NCBI GenBank assembly: GCA_030998225.1
Contig: JAPYXD010000459.1
Location: 620,001-684,000, forward strand
Source: Diplolepis rosae
Lineage: Eukaryota > Arthropoda > Insecta > Hymenoptera > Diplolepididae
Reading direction: 5' to 3'
Length of the DNA: 64,000 nucleotides
Below, in pieces: positions 54,909-64,000 of the stretch (its first letter is position 1; every line of letters starts with the position of its first letter). The notes below the pieces were generated by a model. That model was not told the DNA's origin and did not search any database. It worked only from the letters and a program-made list of their open reading frames with translations. The position numbers were made by a program, and so were the translations under genes.

Positions 54909-55375
54909 ATTACAGAATAGATATAAATAAAGAAAACGAATTTAAAAACATAATGTTTCAACTCTGTCGAATCGGGTGCTCTCAGCGTGGGTGCATCTCT
55001 CTTTTTCCTGTGTTCAATTATATACCTCCCGACGGTATCAGTGCGCTCGAGCGCAGTTAAGTAAATTCCCATCCTGGCCGCAGTTTTGGATTCAAAAATC
55101 TCAAAATATATTAAAAAACTGTCTAAAAGCTTGCTGAAAAACTTTCTGGCTGAAAGTTCTCTCAATTCTAAACTTCCGCGCATACTTTTTTTCTCTGAGT
55201 TTGAAACATGAGAATTCTGCCAGCTGTAACTGTTACAATAAAAATTATTAACAACTTGAGAATTTTGTTATGTTGAACATAACCATCATTTTTGTGTCCA
55301 AACGGGCGGAAAAAGTAGCACTGCATGCTTGCGCGTAGAGCGGCATGTAGCCATTTGCGCCTCTGTGACGCAATA

Positions 55376-55465
55376 GGGCGAAATGTTCATACCGTCCGCT
55401 TCAATGGGTGAAATGTTCATACCGCCCGCTTCAACGGGCGAAATGTTCATACCACCCGACACTTC
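55376..55465 (+). repeat. Three tandem 30-bp units
   Basis: GGGCGAAATGTTCATACCGT and CCGCTTCAA repeat at 55376, 55406 and 55436. Because 30 is a multiple of three, one frame (55383-55709) stays open across them as a MFIPPASTGE-type repeat, but no domain follows. Confidence 0.9.
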
Positions 55466-55895
55466 ACTGACTGCTGCGAACTACGCGCTCACACGCAATG
55501 CGACTTTTTCCACCAATTTGGACGAAAAACAGCGTGTGTACCTCGAGCAACATAGTGGCGATGTGACTCGTGTCCCGCCTCGCTACGCTGGGGCGGGTAC
55601 ACTTCGCAGTCGTCACAATCGCCACCATGCCGTCCTTGGTACACAATATACTAATTTATTATTATTATTATTATATTACACACAACCCATCTACTATTAC
55701 TACGAATAATCTTCCTCCCTTGTATGGAGATATTGTTTTGATATTTAATTTGGAATTTCCTAATAAATTTAGGTCCTTGAACCGACCCCTTTCCTGCCTT
55801 TGCTGAGCGTGTAAAAGAGCTCAGATTACGAGAACCGTGAATGAACTATCTATCGTTTATTCGAGTCTTACGTACAAATATTTCGCTTGGTAGAT

Positions 55896-56153
55896 TATAA
55901 TAGTATATTACATTACAAGGGGCGAAACAGAGCGATTGCATGAGTGTGGAGTTTGCTCTGCCCGAGTGAAACGAGGGCTGCAATCACACGAAATGCTTTC
56001 GCTGTGTTTTGTTTCGAGTAATGTATACTATTTTTCATAGCAACTCTTTTGAGAATCTGATTGGCTGTAACTGTGGAGCGGGTTGAAAATCGTAGTTTCA
56101 ACCCGCTCTACAGGTACCGAAAATCAGATTTTCAAAGGAGCGCTATGAAAAAT
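55896..56153. repeat. Two adjacent hairpin repeats
   Basis: 55896-56033 is an imperfect palindrome whose ends pair (AGTATATTACATTAC and GTAATGTATACT). 56031-56153 is a second: TTTTCATAGC, GAATCTGATT and GAGCGGGTTGAAA face TTTCAACCCGCTC, AATCAGATTTTC and GCTATGAAAA. Confidence 0.8.
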
Positions 56154-57253
56154 ATTTTTATGATTACGGTTTGCTCGTTACTATTAACTCAAGACAAATT
56201 ACTTATATGCGCATTAGGTATTTTTGAATAACTTTAGCTATATTATTTATTAATTTTAATCAGAAAATTTATAGTTGGAGATAGGTTATCAAACGGAAAT
56301 TTTTGATATGTTTTAATATAGCTCCTTATAATTATGAAACCATTATTCGATTGACAAGAATACACCAATCCATTGTTTTTGTTTGTTTTTTTCTTGCGAT
56401 TCGCGATAAATCCGACGGCCAATAATAAACAATGCGTGAAATGACAAGTATACGCTGGGCAACGGTATTTCGCAAGATCGGTATCAGCAACCCCAGTAGC
56501 AAGTGTAATCAATCATTTGGGCATGGATAAAATATAAAATACGAGGCAGCGTGTATACAGGGGTTTCCACCATATGTGGAATAGCCGTTAATGATGAAAC
56601 TGCTAGTTTGACAACATTTTGTAAAATGACTTTGTAACTTGTTATCAGCTTTTCTATTTATCGGCACGTATTGATTTGTCTATAATATCAGTTCGCTACA
56701 ATCTCAACTGGCCACAAAGTCACTAATACCTACTACAAATTTCTAAATTAATCCAGTGATTAATGGTTACTTTTGGTAAGTTCACTAAATTAATTTGGTG
56801 ACTCGTAGTTAGTTTTAGTGGTCTTTCGTCAACTAAGATAGTGGTAAATTGAAATGATGGAGAATCAATACGTACCGTATTTATCACTGACGACCGTTCC
56901 ACAAGTGGTGGGACACCCTGTAGATACGTAGGTATATAGACCGCGATGTGTTTGTCATTTTATTTATTCATATGGTCAAGTAAGTCGGTGTGTGGTACAC
57001 ACCCTCGCGAATTAATGTGATTTTTTATGCGATCAGATGATGGGTTAATTATCTGTAATAAAAAGCTTCAGTTTTTAACGTGGCATACATACAAGGCAAA
57101 CAATTTTTACGAAATTAAAAGCTTTTGGTGCTATTTTCATTTGACATTTTATTGCACATTTGGGGCACGTTACTTAAAAGATTGGTAGAAAAACTGTAGA
57201 AAGATCACACAAGGTTATACAGGTGCACTGGAATACAGTAGGATTAGTAGTAT
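56154..57253. other. Region without recognised gene
   Basis: AT-rich DNA with no coding sequence or repeat I could assign. Confidence 0.35.
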
Positions 57254-57783
57254 AATAGTATATTACGTGCCTAGGCGCACAATGAGAGTTATTGCGTGAC
57301 GAGCGACAATGCTCGCAGGAGATCGAAGCCGAGGCGCGATCAGTCCTGCAAGCATTGTCGTGAGTCTCGTAATTTCTCGAATTGTGTGCATTGGCACGTA
57401 TTCTATTTTATGCGACTTCGGTGCGGATACGAGTTTTTATGCGTACACTCGAGTCTAATCTAGTATTGTAGTTCTTTGCGGCGCTAGTCATTACACTTGA
57501 TATTTCGCGACTAGTCCCAGCCATTTTGATTTTATCGATCTTGTGTAGTAGTAGCTTGTTGTAATAGAGCATGCGCAGTTCGAATGTACAAGGCTTTGTC
57601 AGTAGGGTGCTAACGCTGTACGAAGAAGAAGAAGAATGAGAAGAAGATTCTGCTCCGCTGTAAGACTATATGCGCATGCGCAGTTCAATTTTTACATTAT
57701 ATTCCTTTGTAACGGAATACACAACATTCCGTTACTCTCAGCTGTAACGGAAAAACGAGTTTCCGCGCCGGAGGCACATAAAA
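57254..57783 (+). repeat. Repeat family copy C
   Basis: It begins TAGTATATTACGTGCCTAGG and ends GCGCCGGAGGCACATAAAA, lacking the GAGGCGTAG units that copy A has, with GCGCATGCGC at 57672-57681. Confidence 0.8.
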
Positions 57784-58539
57784 AATGTTATCGTCATGTA
57801 TAACTTATAAATTGCTATGTGAAAAGTCGAATAAGGGCAAACGTAAACGAGTTCAGAAGTTAATTAATTGTTATTTACGGCAAAACTCGTAGAAATGCTA
57901 AATAAGCAAAAGTACAAATTTTACAGATGGGCAAAAATGGCCAAAAACGGAATTTTTTGACCGTTTTACTCCATTCGTCTTGAAAACTTGATAGACCAGT
58001 GCAATTAAACCATTGATTTTCGGTTCTTGTCCCAAAGTTTTTGCCAAAAATACATGAAATACATCTACTAAATACATACCCGCAACAATTTATAAATTAT
58101 TTTGTGAGAGCGCACTTTTGAAATGATATTGATGGCTAAAGTAGAAACAACAATACGTTGAAAAAAATAGCCACCACAAAACAGTTTTGTTAAATTATAT
58201 TTATAGCACGACAAGAGTTTAAGTACGATAACAGTATGTCAATTGTATCAGTAGTATGTTCTCATTTTGACTTTTTTTTATTGCACTTTTCAATGAAAAC
58301 AAGGAATATTTAGAACTTTCTATACCGGAAGCGATGTCCACATCACATAGAATTTTCGATTGTTTTAAATATATTCTGTCAAATAAATACCGGGAATTTT
58401 TCATTTAAAAAAACTTTTTTTTAGAAAAAAGTATTTTTTTATATAAGTTGGTACCAATGTTTACAATAGATAAGAATCTCGAAAAATAGTTTGCTTCAAA
58501 TTTTGTGTCGTCAACAGAATTTGTTGTGCTGAATAGTAG
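57784..58539. other. AT-rich spacer
   Basis: No gene or repeat recognised. Confidence 0.3.
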
Positions 58540-59060
58540 AAGATGTTGCAGAAGCCTTACGGTGAGTCAGCTTTATCGAAAACACGAGCATACGAGTGGT
58601 ACAAAGCATTCAAAGAAGGCGGAGAAGTGGTTGGAGACTTGCCTCGTTACGGCCGACATTTAACGTCTTAGGCTGACGAAAATATCGAAAAATTGAAGGA
58701 AAAGATAATTGAAAATCAATAAACAATATTATCTGGGTGTTATGAGATGTTTGAGAGAGAATGTTCACCACAAAAGGCTAGATCTGTGGGAGAACAATTC
58801 TTGGATGTTGCACCACGATAATGCGCCCTCCCACACATCGATCCTTGTCCGCGAATTTTCGAGCAAAAACTCATCGAATGTCATCGACCAAACACACTAT
58901 TCACCAGTCATGGCCCTGTGTGACATAAGACAAAATTTGCAGAAGTAGCTGAAGGACATATCGGGAAGTGCCTATAATAAGTGTTTTGACGATTGAATTA
59001 TTGCAGCAAATGAGGCCTATTTTCAAGTGCATAAAATGAATTTAGATAATTAAAACAATA
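58540..59060 (+). pseudogene. Highly degenerate mariner transposase
   Basis: Successive phases read MLQKPYGESALSKTRAYEWY, KAFKEGGEVV, then LDVAPR and HIDPCPRIF where HHDNAPSH-type sequence is expected; in another phase WMLHHDNAPSHTSILV gives the second catalytic Asp. Stops are frequent and the first catalytic Asp region is deleted. It ends near 59060 with no clear terminus. Confidence 0.8.
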
Positions 59061-59836
59061 TTTTGTGTTTTATTTAACAATTCTTGGCATTTATTTGACA
59101 GAATTTACAGCAAAATTCACTGAGAAGCCTACATCTGGAAAAAAATATATTTCATTTAAACTCTAAACAAACCATTTTGTTAATGAACCAATGTACTTGG
59201 ATAAATTAATTAAGATTTGATTGAATAAAGAGAAATATTTTTTTTAATCAACTAAATTGCTATATATAATAAATTAATATATATAATATAGATAAACATA
59301 TGTAAATAAATATATAATACAATATACAAAACAAATTTGGTATTTCTATTAAATTCAAAATCAAAATGTTCAAGAAACAAAATTTAGTTGGATCAACGAA
59401 TTTTTGTTGAGACAACTAAATAGTTTACTTAGTTTAACATTGTTTTCACTGTTTTACATTGAAAGTCGAACATCAACAATGAGGATTAGTAATTTTTTAC
59501 ACGAAAAATGAAATTTACTAGATCTAAGAGCATAATTAGTTAGCTCTATGCAACAAAGAAATTGACCTAATCTAAGTAAAATTTACATGATCCAAAAAGG
59601 ACATATTTTATCCAAATTAAGTCCATTGCTTTCTTAAATATAGAAAACTAATTATGCTCTTGGATGAAGTAAATTTATTTTCGGCGTAGGTATAAAATCA
59701 TAAATTAGTCTTAAAATAGAAAGAGTTCAGATGTTCCGATAAATCTAAATGCGACTATTGGCTACATCTCGGTTTTGATTTTGGTTTTAACTAGAGTAGT
59801 GTAGAAGGGGACTTGGAGAAGCATAGTAATTACAGA
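59061..59836. other. AT-rich spacer
   Basis: No gene recognised; the sequence is low in complexity. Confidence 0.3.
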
Positions 59837-59931
59837 AGCGGGACTCGAACCTCGGGTTCGTCAGACTTGCGAGGTACGATCCCCGATAAGTATAGTTGTT
59901 GCAGCATCGCGTCGATGCCTTTACTCCCGCT
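59837..59931 (-). other. tRNA-like or structured pol III-type sequence
   Basis: On the minus strand the ends pair (AGCGGGA/TCCCGCT), two internal hairpins are possible (GCATCG/CGATGC and ACCTCG/CGAGGT) and a B-box-like GGTTCGAGTCC sits near the 3' end. No convincing A box or anticodon arm is present. It may be a decayed tRNA-derived SINE. Confidence 0.4.
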
Positions 59932-62900
59932 ATCTCATTTTATTGGTACAGGTTATGTAAAAAATACTCGATCACCGCGTGTGTCTTGACGAAAAGATTT
60001 TCCATCTGACAATGAGTTACCAAGTACATAAAGCATAATGCATAACACATATATACATGCATCTTCCATTATCTTCTAATTATTTAAAGTGAGTGTTCAT
60101 CTACGTCGTAACTTCATAAACGTTGTAATTAATGAAAAATAGCTATGTTGAGTTCCCAATGTCATGAGAAAGTTGATAAACTTTATGTTTAAATGCTTCA
60201 ATTTACAATACAATAACGAGTTTATCGAATTTGAATTTAATTATCTGCACATATAATAGGACAGTTTGGATGAGAGGAGTTAATCTTTTGGAAAATAGAT
60301 ACTGGCTTCTTCCAGAAATCTGAAACTCTCTCACATGCTCATCGAATCGGTTGATGCTTGCCCTTTTTCTGTGATGAACGGACCCGATCGCGCGGCTACC
60401 CCGTCATTATATCCCGATACAGTTTTACCCTTTTTGCTCTTACTTCTGCTATTTCATATTTATCCCTTCTTTGTGTTTCTTCACATCGTTCAACCTTTAT
60501 AGGATGCATTAGGTGTTCTAATATTGTGCACGCTTTTCCTTTATGTTGTAGAAATAATAAGCAACGAGAGAACAATTTCTTTAAATTAGGTTCTAAGAAC
60601 AAACTTTCGAGCTTTTTAATTTCATCTGTGGTTAAGACATATAGGCAAAACTGAAGGAGAATGATTTAATTGAATCAAGAAAAATGTTTTGGAGAAAATA
60701 AATTATGTTTTCATATACATATATGTGTATAAAACATATTTTTAAGATGATACAATTCAAAAAGTCAAATCCCACATAGAACTAATATTTACTATCTCAT
60801 TGGCGACGAAAATTAAAAAATTCTGGTTTCTTTGAAAAGTAATGTTTGATACTTCTTTCATGCTTTAATATGTTTTGCTTCCTCATCGAAAGAACTTTGT
60901 AACCATTGAAATTCTCGACATCAATATCTATGTAATATGATCCCAGATGTATGTATATATGTGTGTATGTTTTTTTTTATCATAACTTGCAAACAAGTTG
61001 AGGTATAGGGACACGAAACGTAGATATAATTTTAGTCCCAGATAATATGAAAAAGAATAAATTACTGTTTTTAGATTTTACACTTTTCTTGAAAATCATT
61101 TAAGATGTGATTTTGAACATGTTAACGCCTCATTCATTAAAATTGCTCAATGTTTGCATTTTGTAGGACTTCCGTAAGCTTGGAACGTGATTTCGAGAAA
61201 AATGCGTTCAAAGTGTTGTGAAAATTTGTTTTTACTGTTTTGATTGTGTTTTGTAATTAAATTAAGCCTCTTTTATAAGTGAGCCTTTCATTAATGTAAC
61301 TCAATGTGCACAAGTAAACACACAAGTACTATACTTGGCAGCGGTTCTTGTTCACTGCTTTCTTTTATCAATTATAACAATGACCTTTTATTAGTCATAT
61401 ATGTAGATTGTAATAACGAATAGCTTGCAACTTATGAGATTTGAGTTGACAGCAGATTTCAGTATATCGAGCTGCTTTTGAGGTATGGAAGTACATTTGC
61501 GAAGCTAGAGGCTTTATTTCCATCGGATTTGTCATTGATTCCTGGCAGTTTTCGGTACAGGGTAGCACACCAGCTAGGAAGTGGCTAAACGTTCTCTGCT
61601 AGGACATCAATACTTCGACTCACCACCGGCACAAGCTTGGTGCCTGCGGCCTGTATTCTGTATAATTACAACAATTTCTTCCTCTTCGCTATCAATAGCG
61701 AGCTATCTGCTTGGAAAATTCACTTTCACCTATTCTTATTATTCAGTTTTCGTAAATAGTATGAAGGGTCTTTTACCTTCAATACTCAAAAATCTCATAA
61801 CTTTACTTACTTTAAATTTCTTTTTATGATAATTAATATACCTTTTTATGAACCTGTATTGTTACAATAATTCTGTTAGTATTATCATATATCTTATCGC
61901 TAACATTATATCTTATTATAATAATTGATATCATATTTCATACTAATATAAATGTTCTAAAATTTACAAAATTACGTTAAAGAGGTTAAATTATCTGAAG
62001 CACACGATACTTTTAAGTAAACGTATCTTAAAATCATGAAACTGTAACAGAATTATCATAAAATTTACCTTGAGATTACAAACCTGTAATGAAATTTTTA
62101 GACATGTAAATGCATAATAATAAAGAAAGTTAGATAATTTTTAAGAAATAAATAGAAAATTGCTTGAACTAAATGATTCCATCATTGCATTATATACATT
62201 TTCGGAAGATAAATAAAATTTAAAGATCTCCATTTCCTTTCGAGTTGCTCAGATCAACGTTAGATGGCGACACAAAGCTCTTTAAAAGACTTTACTCATT
62301 TACTTTCGTCTGAATTTCTTGAGAATACTCATCTTTATTTACATCATAAAAACACAAAAGATGATTATTTCAAATAATTAATCATTAAAACTATGATAGC
62401 TATAAAAAACATAAAGTACATCCATTTACCAGTGAAACATATTATAGAAAATGATTATTGTTCTTAAAACATGCACTAAGAAAAAAGGTTTGTTGTCCCA
62501 TCTAATTCGTTAGACTCTGGTGCACCATCAAATTCATTGGTTGACATAATCAATTTTTGTTTAGCAGAACCAAAGTCTTGGTGTTACTATTTGGGATGGT
62601 TACATCTACACGGAGAAAATTTATTTGTGAAAAAATAATCAAAAGTTGAGTAAAGCTGGGACATAGTGGCTTTTGGTAAATGCTTGAAATGTTTCTTCGT
62701 ATTCTTTTAACAAAGATTTATAAGGATTTATTGAGCAGTTGAGTAAACTCTAAAACAGTTGACTAAAAATTTAAAAGAAAAAAGCTGCTTGATTTTCATT
62801 TGCATAATTTTAAATCTTCATTTACAACGGATCATAAAATGGAGAATATTTGTGGAAATTCCACACTCCGTTGTTCAGTTTACTCAAGAGTTGAGTAAAA

Positions 62901-63450
62901 CGAGAGTCCTCAGGCACGCGTCGATGCCTAGGATCAAACGCAAAACATAAGTACCCAGTATCACTGTATAAAATTTCAGAATTCATGAAATATTTAAAAA
63001 GTGCATCTAGTGATAACCCATATTAGCTATTTATATCTAATAAAAGATATTGGTTGTAAATTATCGAAATATAAATAAGGTTAAGTAAGCAATCAACATA
63101 TATACGTAAGGGCCCTTAAAATGCCAGGCATATTCCTGCCTGGCAAGATTTGAGAACCATGTGATCCATGATCAACGCGTCAATATTACGTATTAAGTGT
63201 AACAGTGGAAAAGAAAATAGTGTTTCGAAGGCTAATAGGAGAAGTCAATAATTGGTCTACGAAATACTACGTAAGTACAATTTATCCTTTTCACATCATT
63301 TTGAAAGCTGCGTTGCCCATTACTGAATTTCAGGTTATATGTGTTTTATTTGAAATTCTTGATCCTTCAGTGGCAGACTTTAGGGCACAGGAATTTTGAG
63401 GCCGGCATTAATATTCTCTCTTAAGCGGTGATACATGCACCTAGTTAGTA
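59932..63450. other. Long AT-rich region without recognised gene
   Basis: Frames of up to 98 codons occur (60358-60654, 61581-61829) but have no domain, no consistent splice context and no shared composition. At 62609 TA/CACGGAGAAAATTTATT resembles the terminus of the CACGGA elements; its partner end was not found. CAGGCATATTCCTGCCTGGC near 63123 is a short palindrome. Confidence 0.4.
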
Positions 63451-63451
63451 T

Positions 63452-63983
63452 ACTACTGTGAACAAAAACTAAGGTGGATTTTTAATTTAAACTTCGCGGG
63501 CTAACCGATTCGGGCAAACTCTTTTATTTTTATGTTGGTCTTACTGTTACTGACATCTCTGCCAAATTTCACGGCAATGTCATCATTTATCACATAGTTA
63601 CGCTTGTGTTTTCTAAACGACTAAAAGTGATTTTTTCGACTTTAAAATGTCTGAATTTGTTGAGCAAAGAAGTGCCATTAAATTTTGTTTGCGGAATGAA
63701 ATTTCAGTTGCGGAAACGTTCAGAATGTTGCAGAAGGCTTTCAGTAATTTTACCATGTCGCAGAAAAACGTTTATAAGTGGTACAAAGACTTCAAAGATG
63801 GCAGAGAACGTGTTGATGACAATTAGAGACCTTGCTGATATTATTGGAATTTCAAGAGGATCACTCAACACCGTTTCAAAAGATATTTTGGGCAGACAAC
63901 TCGTAGTTTTTGCATCACGATAATGCGCCGTGTCACACTGCACTCATTCTTCATGACTCAAAACACCACTCCAAGGACACCGT
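63452..63983 (+). pseudogene. Degenerate mariner transposase, 5' part
   Basis: TA followed by CTACTGTGAACAAAAACTAA near 63450 could be the left terminus. ATG at 63646 begins [20 protein letters not shown], with [20 protein letters not shown] and [15 protein letters not shown], the mariner DNA-binding region. After a deletion, CITIMRRVTLHSFF reflects the HDNAP-H region in a wrong phase. It continues past or ends at the window edge. Confidence 0.75.
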
Positions 63984-64000
63984 TTTGACACGATTGAAGA

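Noticed and set aside
60358..61829. Frames of 82-98 codons with hydrophobic patches
   Set aside because: No family signature, no splice pattern and no compositional difference from the flanks.

Overview
The window looks like nuclear DNA of an arthropod, most probably an insect: it is AT-rich, has GT-AG introns, and is packed with Ty3/gypsy, BEL/Pao, Ty1/copia and mariner/Tc1 sequences plus many short inverted-repeat elements. The order cannot be fixed from the sequence alone. There is no CRISPR array, rRNA gene or convincing functional tRNA gene. Nearly every long reading frame is a decayed transposable-element gene; host-type genes are few and small.

Layout. 1-8.3 kb: a Ty3/gypsy-like element (gag, protease, RT-RNase H, integrase, probable 3' LTR) without a visible 5' LTR. 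Between RNase H and integrase its pol carries a repeat-rich acidic linker and what reads as a macro (ADP-ribose-binding) domain of the TARG1/OARD1 type; this is the most interesting item here. 8.3-12.6 kb: two small convergent host-type genes, a multi-exon THAP-type zinc-finger gene on + (one nonsense codon, a tandemly duplicated exon) and an unrecognised 95-residue gene on -. 13-17.6 kb: pogo/Tigger-like element, foldback element, a DD41D mariner relative, and an element with CACGGA ends. 17.9-22.4 kb: probable solo LTR, the env/3' end of an errantivirus-like element on -, a mariner fragment. 24.8-29.8 kb: more inverted-repeat elements, a second THAP-like exon, and a doubly deleted DD41D copy that still keeps an open frame. 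30-40 kb: AT-rich DNA with foldbacks, a tandem duplication and nested MITEs. 40-42.4 kb: minus-strand gypsy integrase remnant split by a hAT-like MITE, a THAP exon, a copia integrase remnant. 42.5-48.9 kb: a complete but inactivated BEL/Pao element with both LTRs and a tRNA-Tyr primer site. 49-54 kb: several mariner relics and a tRNA-like sequence in the loop of a perfect 47-bp inverted repeat. 53-58 kb: a repeat family carrying an NRF-1-type palindrome. 58-64 kb: degenerate mariner copies in AT-rich DNA.

Nesting gives relative ages: the hAT-like MITE is younger than the gypsy integrase it splits, the TTAA MITE at 39.2 kb is younger than its 38.4-39.7 kb host element, and the BEL insertion lies just beyond the copia fragment. 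Family assignments come from reading motifs by eye. Nothing was searched against a database, so boundaries without a stated target-site duplication are approximate.
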